NCBI RefSeq assembly: GCF_036785885.1 | Contig: NC_092323.1 | Coordinates: 682,001 to 746,000, forward strand | Source of the DNA: Coffea arabica | Taxonomy: Eukaryota > Streptophyta > Magnoliopsida > Gentianales > Rubiaceae | Reading direction: 5' to 3' | DNA length: 64,000 bases | In this document: positions 11,261 through 25,150 of the stretch, piece after piece | How positions within the stretch are numbered: the stretch's first letter is position 1 | How the letters are laid out: the number at the start of each line of letters is the position of its first letter | The notes under the pieces: generated by a model | Database searches by the model: none | Told to the model about the DNA's origin: nothing | Seen by the model: the letters and a program-made list of their open reading frames with translations, nothing else | Translations under genes and position numbers: made by a program

Positions 11261-12295
11261 ATTTTCTTAACCGCCTTTCCCCAGAAATAATTAAGACAAG
11301 TTATGGTCTTGCCCATTTTAGTACTGTAGTATTGTACATAATTCTTGTTACCATATTTTTTGATTGTGAAAACTTTTTCTTCAAGATTCCTTCAAGCTAT
11401 TAAGGTAATGTTACCACTATCCTTTTTTATGGTACTGCCAGAATATCTTTTTCTTGCTATAACATCTCCTCGTTACATAAATAACTGTATCTTTCCTTGC
11501 TTGCACATTGCGTTCTTCCATTTAGATTCTCTGTGTTTTTGCAAAATTTGCGTCTTTTTTTTTTTTTGCCGTGGATTTTCTGGCAAGTGCTTTATAGTAG
11601 GTACTAATATATTGACCACAGATTGCCATATTTACACCAATCACATTCAATTACCCCCTTATTTGTAGACAAAGTTTGTTTATGCTAACAATTAAGTCTC
11701 GGACCCAAATATTATTTATGATCTTTTTGTGATATTCTTTTACTGACCATCATATCTTTGGATACCAAATCATATTCTTTGAATCTCAATCCTTTTTCTT
11801 TTCAACATCACATTTATGAATGCGGACATTCTGTGGCGTGCAATGCTTTGGCAGTTATATGGCAATTTTACGCTTTGGTGAAATGCTTCGCAAAATTTAT
11901 GCACATTTATACTTGCTGATTACAAGGTGGAGTGACTTTTAGCTTAATTTTGCACATCGTATTTCTAGGAAGAAGACCGTCCGTGTTCTTTCATTACCAA
12001 TTGACCCAGGCGCATGCATCCTCAATCACTAGATTAAAAATTGAAGTTCTTGTGTAATAATAAAACTTTGCTTCATAAAAAGCAAACCCTTTTTAGATTT
12101 TAGGTGCTTGGCCAAACCCAATTTGCTGAAGCCAACACCAACACATCTGCTGCAAGCATGACAGAATATTTGGCTAGATGATTGATTGATAATGAACGAC
12201 AACTTGAGTAATTTTGTCCAACACCATCATATATTCTCAGAATGATAACTAGGTCTGATACAACTGGAAATTTACAAAAATCCTTCAATAGTAGG
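11261..12295. other. gene-free spacer
   Basis: This is about 1 kb of AT-rich DNA between the HMA promoter and the 3' end of the PRAT gene. The open frame at 11345-11668 is a Phe/Leu/Ile-rich shadow with no family signature. I see no repeat ends. Confidence 0.5.
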
Positions 12296-14254
12296 CTATC
12301 CACTCTCTGCTGTGGATTTAGAATTCCGAGGCGTGTGCCGCTTTTTAATGGATTGACAAAAGAATGAGAACGACTCCTTAAGTTCGTTTGGAAGGGGAAA
12401 TGCCAGAGGAGGGAGAGCCAAAGGTTGCCCACTTCTGATGGTCACCTTATTGTTTGAGGAAAGGGCCAGTGCAGGCTGCTGCTTGTTAAGACCTTCAATG
12501 ATGAAGGAAAATGCCCCAAATGTGAGACAGCTTTGAAGTAGAGCTTGAGGTGCGCCTGGGAAACACAAGAGTCACAAATCACATACAATTTTAGTACGCC
12601 AAATTAAGACACACTCAAAATGAAGGTCCATATACCGGGAAAACTAAGAGCAAGACCAGTGCAGCACCCAGCCACTCCTGCATTGATAACTATAGAAGAA
12701 GAAAAAACAAAAGGTTATAACAAAGGGGAATCGTAGCATTAAAAGCTAGTAATTACTCAAACTGGAATATCATACCATCATCTTTCCCCCGCAGCCTCTT
12801 CAAGAAACATACTACTAAACTGTGAACTCCGGATAAAACTGCAAATGTCTGGAAGAGACAAAGGGAACTGAGAAGGAATAAACCATTCCAAATAGAAGCC
12901 AGAAGAATCCTACAGACTATAAAAATGGAAAATGTAATTGAAAAGCTGCCAATCAAAAGATAAATATCCAACAATCCAGCGCACCTTGGCAGAAGACCCT
13001 GCCTCTCCTAAAGATCCTTTAAAGCCCTTCCTCTTAATCAAACCAGAACCTGAAAAAGGCGTGACGTAAAGGACATGAAGAAGTAAAAATGCAAATCATC
13101 TGAAGTGCATGAAGAAGGTTATCTATGTTAAATATGTTAAGCATCACTTCAAAGAACAAGACAAGTAATGAAGCAAGAGACAAGAGTAATGCTTTGGCAC
13201 AACAGATCAAACTCGTCATGGAATCACACTAAAATATCAACTACTTACTAAGGAACCTGCTAATAAATAGATGATATGCAACGTCAATTCCTTGAGAAAG
13301 GGCCAAAATCATACCGCAACAGTTTAACTTACAAGTACCATGTACTACGGGCAGATAGGCCTCGTGCAGCTTGAAAGCAAGGCGAAGGATGAATAAAGGA
13401 GCATGAACACTAGATAACATCACCAAACCAAGACAAACTCAGTCCACCAAAGGGCAAATATGGGATCCATTCTTTTAGCCTCACGTCAATGCATTTGACA
13501 AATATGGGTTGCCATAAAATCAATATGTCAGCATAATATCAACAAATAATACAGGCTTCCCTTCAATGCAGCAAAACATTAATATAGGTAGTATAAGCTT
13601 ACAACTTACATCTTTTGGCCTAGCTTAATTTACTTAACAAATTAACTACACCGATACAAATCTACAAATACTGCTGCAGCACGCTTAACCCACCAATAAT
13701 GATGGTATCAGAAACAAAAAGTAAATCTAGGAAAAAAAATGCATCCAGAATCAAACAAAATCATGTAAAAAGCGATCGACTTGAACACAAAATCTACTCG
13801 TCCAAAAGGATAACTCTAACAAAATATCAGTATAGAAATAAGAAGCAAAACTATCAAGAAATTAGCCCGTAGAAGGTTCGACTCATATTTCGATATCATT
13901 CTTAATCTGACATGGCCCAACTCCAATTCCCCCCGAAAAGTTTCAACCTTTGAACCCGCACAACAATAATAAAGAAGACAATGAAGAAATAGAACACATT
14001 AGGAAACGGAAGCGAGATGGGATAGAATGTCACTTACCAAAGCCGAAAATGGAGCCCATGAAAGCGCCGGCAGCGGAATCGCCGGCGAACCTAAGGAGGC
14101 AAACAACAGGTGGGCTGGAGGGGTTAGAGATTAAGGCATCGGAAGTGACATTTAGGTCTGAATTTTGGGTGGGGTTTGGGGGAGGATTAGGAGGGGCCTC
14201 GATTTCGGAGTCGGACTCGGAGTCGGAGGTTGATGAATTGGCCGGCGTTGTCAT
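12296..14254 (-). CDS. Tim17/Tim22/Tim23 (PRAT) family membrane protein
   Basis: Five exons (14038-14254, 12985-13049, 12776-12848, 12636-12689 and 12296-12555) join to 222 residues. The N-terminus is a Ser/Asp/Glu/Pro-rich, non-membrane stretch of about 50 residues. The PRAT core then runs through [76 protein letters not shown] and [12 protein letters not shown], with the usual four short, Gly/Ala-rich membrane segments. It closely resembles the Arabidopsis At4g26670/At5g55510 pair (recalled), which are plant PRAT proteins linked to organelle envelope import, so a protein or solute translocation role in an organelle inner membrane is inferred. It lies head-to-tail upstream of the kinesin's 3' end on the same strand. 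Confidence 0.92.
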
Positions 14255-15076
14255 CTCCGAAAAACCCTAAAAAAGGCTTTTTTGGGGTATAAAGAGTCCT
14301 TGAACTTTTTTGTGATTTTACCGAAAGAAAAAAATGAGTCTCTCTGCTTTCTTTCCACCCTTCTGCGGTGCGGATATTCTCTAGGATAGGGATCTCAGAC
14401 GCAAGATTAGATATTCGGATTCGGATCGGATATGCCCATAAAATCGAACGGTTGTATTTGTAATCGTAAACAAGCTCGTACCATAACCATCGTTGAGATG
14501 AGCGTACAAATGTTAATGCGCATAATTCAAGTAATTAGAGAATTGTGGGGTTTTGATGGATGTATACAATTAATTAACTAGTAAGAGCAGGTCAAATGAA
14601 GAATTTCCGAATAAATGTTCCCCTAAAGTTTGCCTGTGCTGAAATATTACTAGTAAAACTTTGCACTTGCTTAAATGGCACAGGACTCGAAAAGATTTTA
14701 GGCTGAAATAGTGGAACAACAAATGCATCATCAGCTGGAATCGATAAAGAACAGCCAATTAAGGCATATTTCATTAGACAGAATTTTGAATGAACACAAA
14801 TTCCCACCCCCCCCCCCCCCTCCAAAAAATTGAACACAATTTCTCTCCACCTCTCACATGTAAAATACTACAACACTAGTGCATTAAAAATATATGTATA
14901 CATCCCCCACTACTATCAATCAATGAATTACTGAATAAAAGTATCAAATTGCACACATTTGCAAAGTGAAAAATAGCATGCTATGCTCGGTCCCGAGTAG
15001 GGTCCCAAAACAGCTCCCCTCCGTGTAGGATGATTGTCAGGGGTAATGACAAGCTTGACATTTTTCCCTGCCGCAC
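14255..15076. other. gap between PRAT gene and kinesin 3' end
   Basis: This 820 bp gap should hold the PRAT promoter near 14255-14400 and the kinesin 3' UTR near 14900-15076 (both minus strand). A C15-16 run lies at about 14806-14821. No extra gene is visible. Confidence 0.5.
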
Positions 15077-18000
15077 TCAATAGTGTTGTTCTTGATAAAT
15101 TGCCCCAAATTCTGCTCTCCATGCTTGATCATCATCATGCATATAGGAATGTGTATCATCATGCCCTCCTGAGTAAGAATCTTCCCTGTATAATGGTCGT
15201 AATGCAACTTCAGGCAGTCTGCTCTCTGCAAGGTACTGTTTCATTGTGATCATCTCCATCTTGTGCTTCCTCTTGAGTTTCTCTACTTGTTGCTTTAGGT
15301 TCTCATTCTCTTCTCGTACCTTTGTGAAATTTGCCTGCCAAAACAAAACAAAAGGAAGGGAAAATGCTTACACTTGTTTTGTGTTGATAATTGCTAAGTT
15401 ATTCAAGGACAATGTAGCCAATGACTAAAAATGTATCGAGGTGCTTTTGAAAAAATAAATATTACATAATCTGATTCTTAGCTAACAATCATTTTATTAA
15501 AGCGGCAAAGGGAGAAGCATGGATTGATAGAAGGCGGCTATACGAGGAAAAAGGGAAAAGCATCAGGTATTGAAATAGAAATACCTCTGCAACTGAAGCT
15601 GTTTCCTCTGCTTCTCTCAGCCTGACAAGTAATTCACCAGCAGCATGAACAGCTTCTGCAGTGTCTCTAAGTTGAGTTCTTAGACTTTTATTCTCCTTTC
15701 TCAGCAGCTCCCTCTCCCTATCCTTTTCTATTCTCGAAGCTGAAAGTTCCGCTGCAAGGCGCCTAGAAAAACGAGAGCCATGGCCCTTGGCTCCTGCTTT
15801 AGCAACTGCCCTTTTCATCTCTGCTACACCTTCCATAACCAATCGATGCTTTCCAACCAATTCATTATACTTCTCCTGTAGTTCAGCATAATGCTCAATC
15901 ATTCTAGCATGTCCAAGAACAGCTCTTTTGAGTGCATCATCCAACTCCTCAGTGCATTGCTTTTCTAATCTCAACTCCATCTCCACCTTATCCGCTCGTT
16001 GGCGGTGAGATTCAAGATCAATCCTCAAATCATCAGTTAAACAAATCCACTCACTTTCCATTTCTGTCCATCTTTGCCTTTCTTTCTCAAGTTCTTCCTC
16101 ATTTTTTCCCCAAGTAAATGTGCCGCTTTTTCTCAACTGGATTGATTGAGCCAAGAGAGATGATCTGATCCTCTCAGTTGATTTATTAGTTCCATCATTA
16201 TGCAAATGCAATTTGCTTCTAAGGCATTCAATTTCTTTAAGAAGGGCTTCCTTTTCATTCATATTGAATGATTGATTATCTTGACTATCATCCAACTTTT
16301 CCTGGATTTCTTTTACTTCACACTTTTCAATGCACAACTCTGAGTCATGATTTTCATCACCATTCCACATAAGAAGCTGTGAAAAGAATTTCCAGAAATG
16401 CATAAGTTGAAAACAATTAGTGAAAATAGGAGATCCATTACCACTAAGAGAAAAAAATAAAATTACTAACCTTATTTCCATTTGTTTGAGAATGATACTT
16501 CTCATTTTCATATTCATTGGTCGATGCAACTTGAATCTTGCTCCCCTCAAGTTTATACTTCATTAGCTGCAGAATATTGACTTTTTAGTACTATAATTAC
16601 CTAGTGATAACAGTCATACAAGGACATAAAAGGCCATAACCTCTTGGTTTAGTTGCTCAATCTTAGCTTCATGTTCCTTGCAAACACTCTCAAGTTCCTC
16701 CTCTCTTTCAGCAGTTTTAAACGAACCTTTTCCTGAATCCTGCAAAGGCAAAAAGAGAAAAGAAGAATGTCACTCGAATTATCATCACACATTTCCAAAG
16801 AGATGACCTTTTGGTTGTCAATCTAATAAAGGCAGTTATACCATCCATGTCTTCAAGCTATCCTGGACTTCAGTAGAAGAAACAATTATTCGCTGTTTGC
16901 AATTAGTGCATAAGAAAGAAGCCGTAAGTGCATTTGAAGGTTGTCCCTCTTCTGGTAATGTCTGGGCAGAGGCATTCGCCTTGTCAACTGTCAGACATGG
17001 TTTCAGTGCCAAGTGCTCAAAAGAGAAAGAAACTGAAGATCTGTCTAACGCTGAATTTTGCTGATGGTAATCAATAATCTGTAAGCCTCTGTGAAGACTA
17101 GCTGCCAGAGATTCAGTAGGTCCGGGGATCACTTTACTAGACCTCAAAGAAGATTGTATATGATGGCTGTTTCTCAAGCATTGATCTAACGATTTAGAGT
17201 TTCTGAGAGTCTCTTGTGCATGATCATGATTCACTAAACTATTTGCTGAGACAATTATGCTTTTCCTGTGCATGTTTTTAATTTTAGGAGATTCTGATAT
17301 TGCAGGCTCTTGGAGGAATTCAGACTGACAGACTGCGTTAATTGAAACATTACTCCTGATTGTATGATCATTGTTCCTTGAATCCCCAGCAATGTCCTCT
17401 TCAAGATCATTAACACCTGAAACTTCACTTGGCTCTAGTTGTGTATGAGCTCTTTCTGAATTAATTTCTTCGGCTTCACTTTCTTCTGAACAGCTAACGT
17501 ATTGTTCACTTGTCAAGTCTGTTTCACCACCATCTGCCATGTCTGTGGAGTCCTCATCACGAGAACAATTTAAGCTATCAAATTGGGCTTGCAGTTCTTT
17601 AACATCATCTTCATTAGCACAGACTTCTTCAGAATCATTTTCCAAATAAGGTAAAATCAATGAGCGGTTAAGACTAAGTCTCAGTTGATTCAAGCTTTCA
17701 CGCACACTTCGTCCTTTGAGTTGTCCATGGTTACTTCCAACTGAGTCCCATACATTTGATTTGGCTCTCATGAGTTCCTCCTGTACAACAGAGCAGCTTA
17801 GAAACAATCCAGGCAAGCTTCAGGATAGGAAAGAAAATTTCTGAACACAGAACAACATTAAGTACCTTAAGCTGCCGAATCTGATCAGTCAGACCATTGA
17901 CATCATCTTCTGTTATTTCATTTATGACTGGCTCATTCCGCATGAATTTAACCCTCTGTCCAAACCTGAGTGTGCTCACTGTCTCACCACTGCACCTATA

Positions 18001-20817
18001 TACAGAAAGACAAAAGGGATACCATATCATTTTCAGGCTGCTCAAATCTGTCATGTACTGTTTTCAGTACGCAAGATGACCAGGCAAACCCATTTTACAC
18101 CAACAAAATGGAGAAAGAATGGGGTATGTGCAATAGACATTGTTGGTCAATTACGTATTAATTATATGAATTGTTGATCACGAGGCAAACCCATTTTACA
18201 CCAAAAAAAAGGGGGAAAAGAATGTGTTATGTGCATTAGCAATTGTCGGTCAATTATGGATGAATTGTACCATATAATTGCTTAATTCATCAGTTAGCTG
18301 CAGTGTTTGATTACAAGTTAACCATACTCCAGATAAAGGGGACAAAAAATGCAGCAGGTCAAATACTTACTTTTTATCGGGGGAGATGGTGCATATGACG
18401 GAGAGTTTGGCATTGCCACCAAGTGACTCTCTTAGCAAATGAGTTAAACAGGAACTTTGATATGGTGGGGCGTCAGGATTTTCCGATTGACGTCTTTCAA
18501 CAAGGGCATTCACCAAGTACCTGAACCAATTACAGGAACAGCAAACTAGTTACTGTAGATAAGGACAGAAATAAGTTTTCTGTGCAGCTCATTCTGAATT
18601 ACTAAAGCTGCAACAAGATAACATATGAACAAAGGAAAAACAAAAATTAGTTCTTTTAATACTTCAATACATGAAGCATTTATCAAAGTCCGAGTCCCAA
18701 AAACAGATATACATACCCGAGCTGTGATGTGGATTTCTTCACAAATTTCCCTTCTTTAAGACATTGTTTACCAGCATCATCAAGTATGCATTTTTCAAAT
18801 CCAGCAAGGTCAATAAGGCTGATTCTGCTTGACTTCGAACTGCCAAAACATTGTGATGATGTTTCCTGGGGCATTATTTTGAACATAAATGATAAATGAA
18901 CCCAAAAATGCAACAGAGAACGACTACTGGAATTATGAATTTATGTAAATCTTCAAGCAGAATGAACTCATATTAGCAGATTAAAGAACTTGCATACATT
19001 CAAATGACTGCAGCAATTGAATATCTGCAATCTTCAGACAAGATTATAGAGATCGCATGTGTAAGAATCAATAATATATATTACCAGGAGGTACTGTTTC
19101 ATTTGTTTTACCTTGCACCAGGACTCGATTATGCATGTAAACACAATGTGGGATCTTGAGCTCTTCGAGTTTGTGCTTGTTGCTCCAACCTTTCTGCTTG
19201 ACAGACCCTGCGCATCAGCAGGTTAAGATGTATTTGTCTTTTGTCACTGGTATCAACAGCCACTAGCAATACAACTATCAAGAATACAGAAATCCATATT
19301 TTACTAGTTGACTTACCTTGATTAGAATTTGACTGACATCCTCATAGTTAGTGACGTACTCTTCTGTCAAATTCTCCACATAGAATCCATTTTTTGGGTC
19401 ATCTCTTATCTGCTAGTTTCAAACTCATAGTTAGTAATTTAAGCAAGTCAGTCGGTCACCTTCAAAAGCTAAAGGAGCAGCCAATTGATAGACATGTTTT
19501 CTTGTTGAGAAGAGGGATTTTCACCTCTAAATGCCTCTTGGTTGGATCAAGTAGATCCCCAATTTGTTCATTATATATCTGCAATAATGAGTTGATCATG
19601 AAGTACAGCTTAAAACATGTCAAAGCCAAGCAGGAAGCATTGACAAGTACAGCTATTTACCTCAAGAAATGAACAACGGCACTGATAATTAACCTGCCTC
19701 CCTTCAGAGTTCTCTTGATCCTTATGGTTAACAGAACCAAACGACATCATGCCATCTTTCTTATAAATAAATCATAATCTTTTTTCATTTAATTTTAAAA
19801 CTACAATTAGGAAACAGAAACACCTACTTGCTGAATTTTAGCGAACAACGTCTGGAAAATCCGAGGAACAATGCCATGAATTCCATTACATGAGGCATCC
19901 TCAACAATGGCGCTCTGAGGACCCCACATTGTATAGGTCTTTCCAGTCCCAGTCTAGAAACAGTTGACCCAAAAAATTACTTAAGGAAAGGCAGAGAAGC
20001 AATAGAGAGCAATTAAAGAAGCTATATCTTAAACAAAACAGAAAGAAAGAAAGAAAGAAGAAGAAGAACCATTTAGGCTGATGGTTTACCTGCCCATAAG
20101 CCAAGATTGACGTGTTGTAACCCGCCAATGCATCATTAACCAGAGGAACACCAACCATCTTAAATACATCTTCCTGATAGCAAAAGATAAAGGATTTTGC
20201 TTGAAATCAATCAGCTTCTGTATTTTAGGAGCGAATTTAAACTTGAAGATAAGCAGAAAAACAGAAATTAAATAGGAGCATCAGTGAGATTGATTTCCTA
20301 ACCTGGGCAGCATTCGAGTCAAAAACCGAATCAAAGATGAATTTCCTATCCCCAACAGATAAAGCGTCATTTGAAACTTTCTTAACATCCCAATCCAGAC
20401 ACCCAGGACCAGTTGAAGGCCTAATCCTCACCACGACCTATTCACAAACATAAAACCCACGAAATATCGAGTCTGAAAATCTGGGACCTTCCCAACAAAC
20501 CAAGCAAGTAAAAGGGTCAGAATCTTAACCTTAACCGGTGGATCTGGTTGTAAGTGGGCATCTGACTGAGCCTCAGATCTGATGATTTCTTTATGAGTAA
20601 TTGTGGGTTTTGAGAGTGACTTGTTGTGGAGTGAACTGGAAGGTAGCAGCGGAGGGTCACTGATCTGAATGTTCGAGTCAACCGGCGGAATGTTTTCACT
20701 GTTGGATTTGGTTCTTGAACGTATAGAGCTCTTCGCTTTCTGCTACCGTGAAACTGAATTGGGAAGGAGATTTTTAAATGATGAAGCTGAAATGCTTCCC
20801 AAGAATCTGTTCTCCAT
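15077..20817 (-). CDS. KIN-12 clade kinesin with one in-frame stop at codon 25
   Basis: Plus-end kinesins of the KIN-12 clade act at phragmoplast or preprophase-band microtubules. Sixteen exons join in frame with GT-AG borders: 20530-20817, 20303-20437, 20090-20173, 19828-19953, 19661-19720, 19525-19578, 19317-19409, 19112-19207, 18717-18865, 18371-18520, 17866-17995, 16842-17780, 16641-16739, 16471-16566, 15585-16376 and 15077-15334. They make 1183 codons including the stop. The motor begins at [12 protein letters not shown] and includes [15 protein letters not shown] (P-loop across exons 3-4), NSKSSRSH (switch I) and LIDLAGFEK (switch II; usually AGSE). A neck ([16 protein letters not shown]) and a long tail with heptad-rich coils follow. 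The only defect is TAG at 20743-20745 in the N-terminal extension, before the motor. The first in-frame ATG after it lies in exon 3, past the first motor strand. The gene may be freshly dead, read through, started elsewhere or mis-sequenced. The KIN-12E/F type is the best fit. Confidence 0.9.
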
Positions 20818-21132
20818 CGCAGACAATTCTTCAAAGATGATAGAGAGAGAGAGAGAGAGATGAGAATTGTTTGGTGTACTTAGTATACAAATTTTTGAAG
20901 GAAGAGAGAGAGGGAGAGAAATGATAAATGGAAAATCTAGTTGCAGAGATGAAATGGAAGCCAGAGACAGATCCCAAAAACAAAAACAAAAAAAAATTGA
21001 AGTTCAAGGTGAAGATGACCGTTAGAGAGAGCCAGGGGGGGGGGGACGGCGACTTTCGTTTAAAACTTCAAATTTTCAGTCTAAGGACAGATATGCCCTT
21101 ATCCCAGGGGCTTGTGGGCTTATTTAAATCCA
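20818..21132. other. kinesin 5' flank
   Basis: A (GA)n run at about 20845-20861 and GA-rich DNA to 20920 lie immediately upstream of the kinesin ATG and are probably 5' leader. A G9 run follows near 21036-21044. No TATA box could be assigned. Confidence 0.4.
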
Positions 21133-21299
21133 GGGTCCGTTTGGATTAGCTGTTTTTGGAGTTGTTTTTCAAAAACAGCACTGTAACATTTCGAGTCCGT
21201 TTGGATTAGCTGTTTTTGGGGTTGTTTTTCAAAAACAGCACTGTAGCATTTCGTTTTTCAAATACAAGTCCGTTTGGATTACTTGTTTTTGGGGTTATT

Positions 21300-22950
21300 T
21301 TTCAAAAATTATATAAAAAACTTTTACTGTAGATGTTTTATGGATTATTTTTAGATGTATTTTTAAAACATATTTTCGAGTATTTTTATAATTTATAATT
21401 TTTATATTTTTATAACAATATATAATTATACATTTATAAATATTTATACATAAATAAATTTATATAAAAATATATAAATGTATTATATTATATATAATAC
21501 ATAATATAAATATATTTATAAATGTATAAATTATAAATGAATATTATATAAATGTATAAATTATAAATTATAATTTTTATATTTTTATATTTATATACAT
21601 TTATGCATTTATAATACATTTATTAATATTTATAAATAAATATATTTAAATATTTATAAATAAATATATTTGTACTTTTATAAATAAATATATTCATATA
21701 TTTATATATAAATGTATTATATTATATATAATACATAATATAAATATATTTATAAATGTTTAAATGTATATTACTATAAATATATAAATTATAAATGAAT
21801 ATTATATAAATGTATATTGTAATTTATAATTTATAATTTTTATGTTTTTATATTTATATACATTTATGCATTTATAATACAATTATAAATATTTATAAAT
21901 AAATATATTTATATATTATTCTAAATAAGTAAGTGTATTATATTTATAAATAAATTTATATATTATATATAAATAAATAAGTGTATTATATTTATTTATT
22001 TATTATATATTATATTTATAAATAAATATATAAATGTATTATAAGTGTATTATATTATATATAATACATAATATAAATATATTTGTAACTGTATAAATGT
22101 ATATTATTATAAATGTGTATAAATTATAAATGAATATTATATAAATGTATATTTATAATTTATAATTTATAATTTTTATGTTTTTATATTTATATACATT
22201 TATGCATTTATAATACAATTATAAATATTTATAAATAAATATATTTATATATTATGTATAAATAAATAAGTATATTATATTTATAAATAAATTTATATAT
22301 TATATATAAATAAATAAGTGTATTATATTTATTTATTATATATTATATTTATAAATAAATATATAAATGTATTATAAGTGTATTATATTATATATAATAC
22401 ATTATATAAATATATTTATAAATATATAAATGTATATTATTATAAATGTGTATAAATTATAAATGAATATTATATAAATGTATAAATTAATATATTATAA
22501 ATATATATTAATACTATGTATAAATGTATTAATGTAATAAATATAAATGTATACATTTATTAATATTATGTATAAATGTGTAATTAATATTATGTATATT
22601 AATATAAATGTATAAATGTATTATATTATATATAATACATAATATAAATGTATATTATAAATATACATAAATATATATATTATGTTTAAATGTACATTTA
22701 TATAAATGTTCAATATATATAATATATATTATGTATATATTAAATATATATAATATATAACATTTATATAAATGTATAATAACATATTTATAATATATAT
22801 AATATATATAATTTATATAATTTATATAAATATATAAAAATATATTTTATATAAAGTAAAATATTTATAATATGTATAAATAAATATATTTAAATTAATA
22901 TAATATATATATATTCTATACATAATTGAAATATATAAGTTGAAATAAAC
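21300..22950. repeat. A/T-only array, first copy
   Basis: This holds almost exclusively A and T, built from short motifs (ATAAATGTATA, TTTATAAATA, TATATTATATATAATACATA) that recur at irregular spacing of some hundreds of bases. Many motifs are palindromic, so hairpins and cruciforms are expected. There is no gene. Confidence 0.85.
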
Positions 22951-23249
22951 ATATTAAATATGTATTTGGAGTTGTTTTTGATATATTGTTTGGATATTGG
23001 TGTTTTTGGAGTTGTTTTTGAAATACACATTTACTGTAGCATTTGGATTGTGAAAAACAGTTTTTCAAAAACAGGTCCAAAAACAAGAATCCAAACGGAC
23101 CCTTCGTTTTTCAAATACAAGTCCGTTTGGATTAGTTATTTTTGGGGTTGTTTTTCAAAAACTATATGAAAAACTTTTACTGTAGTTTTATGGATTATTT
23201 TTAAAACATATTTTCAAGTATTTTTATACTTTATAATTTTTATATTTTT

Positions 23250-25150
23250 ATAACAATATATATTTATGCATTTATAATACATTTATAAATATTTATAAAT
23301 AAATATATTAATATATTTATATAAAAATATATAAATTATAAATGTATAAATTATAAATGAATATCATATAAATGTATAAATGTATAAATTATAATTTCCA
23401 ATTTTTATATTATTATATTTATATAAATTTATGCATTTATAATACATTTATAAATATTTATAAATAAATAAATTTATATATTTATAAATAAATATAAATG
23501 TATTATATTATATATAATACATAATATAAATACATTTATAAATATATAAATTATAAATGAATATCATATAAATGTATAAATTATAATTTATAATTTATAT
23601 ATTTTTATATTTATATACATTTATCCATTTATAATACATTTATAAATATTTATAAATAAATATATTTATATATTTATATAAATATATGTAAATGTATTAT
23701 AAATGTATTATATTATATATAATACATAATATAAATATTTTTATAAATGTGTAAATGAATATTATATAAATGTATAAATTATAAATTATAAATTTTATAT
23801 TTTTATATTTAATTATAAATATATTTATATATTTTTGTAAATACCTTTATAAATATTTATAAATGAATATTTATATATATTTATAAATAAATATTTATAT
23901 ATAAATTTAAAAATGAATATTTATATATATATTTATAAATGAATATTTATATATATTTATAAATAAATATTTATATATATTTATAAATGAATATTTACAT
24001 ATATTTATAAATGAATATTTACATATATTTATAAATAAATATTTACATATATTTATAAATAAATATACAAATGTATATTATTATAAATATATAAATTATA
24101 AGTGAATATTATATAAATGTATAAATTATAAATTATAAATTATAAATTTTATATTTTTATATTTATTTATAAATATATTTATATATTTTTGTAAATACCT
24201 TTATAAATATTTATAAATGAATATTTATATATATTTATAAATGAATATTTATATTTATATATTTATAAATGAATATTTATATTTATATATTTATAAATGA
24301 ATATTTATATATATATATTTATAAATAAATATTTATATATATTTATAAATGAATATTTACATATATTTATAAATGAATATTTACATATATTTATAAATGA
24401 ATATTTACATATATTTATAAATGAATATTTACATATATTTATAAATAAATATTTACATATATTTATAAATAAATATATAAATGTATATTATTATAAATAT
24501 ATAAATTATGAGTGAATATTATATAAATGTATAAATTATAAATTATAAATTATAATTTTTATATTTATATATTTATATATTTATATACATTTATGTATTT
24601 ATAATACATTTATATATATTTATAAATAAATGCATTTATGTATTTATAAATTCATTTATATTATATATAATACATAATATAAATGTATTTATAAATGTAT
24701 AAATTTATGTTATTATAAATGTGTATAAATTATAAATGTATAAATTAATATATTATAAATATATATTAATATTATGTATAGGTGTATTAATATAATAAAT
24801 ATAAATTTATAAAGGTATTAATATCATGTATAAATGTATAATTAATATTATGTAAATTAATATAAATGTATAAATGTATAATATTATATATAATACATAA
24901 TATAAATGTATATTATAAATATACATAAACATATATATTATGTATATATTAAATATATAATATTTAATATTTAATATTCATAAATTTGTATAATTACATA
25001 TTTATATTATATATAATTTATATAATACATAATATTTGTATAAATATATTATAGAAATATAAAAATATATTTTATATATAATAAAATATAAATTAATATA
25101 ATATATATATATATATATCCTATACATAATTGAAATATACAAATTGAAAT
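23250..25150. repeat. A/T-only array, second copy, with 24 bp minisatellite
   Basis: This is the second copy of the A/T array. It contains a 24 bp tandem repeat (AAATGAATATTTACATATAT plus TTAT) in two blocks, about 23860-24065 and 24210-24475. The blocks belong to a larger direct repeat of about 354 bp: the marker ATTTTTGTAAATACC occurs at 23831 and 24185. The 72-codon open frame at 24297-24515 reads INEYLHIF repeats only because 24 bp is eight codons, and it is not a gene. Confidence 0.85.

Noticed and set aside
20666-20745. A small intron that would remove the kinesin TAG codon
   Set aside because: GTAGCA at 20746-20741 with TTCAG at about 20666 would give an 80 bp intron, but the frame after it does not match the downstream coding frame.
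24297-24515. 72-codon frame with INEYLHIF repeats
   Set aside because: It is a by-product of a 24 bp A/T minisatellite, and the frame exists only because 24 is a multiple of three.
21300-25150. Organelle insertion or centromeric satellite as source of the A/T block
   Set aside because: No organelle gene is present and there is no regular satellite period across the block. The duplicated transposon-like ends explain its borders better.
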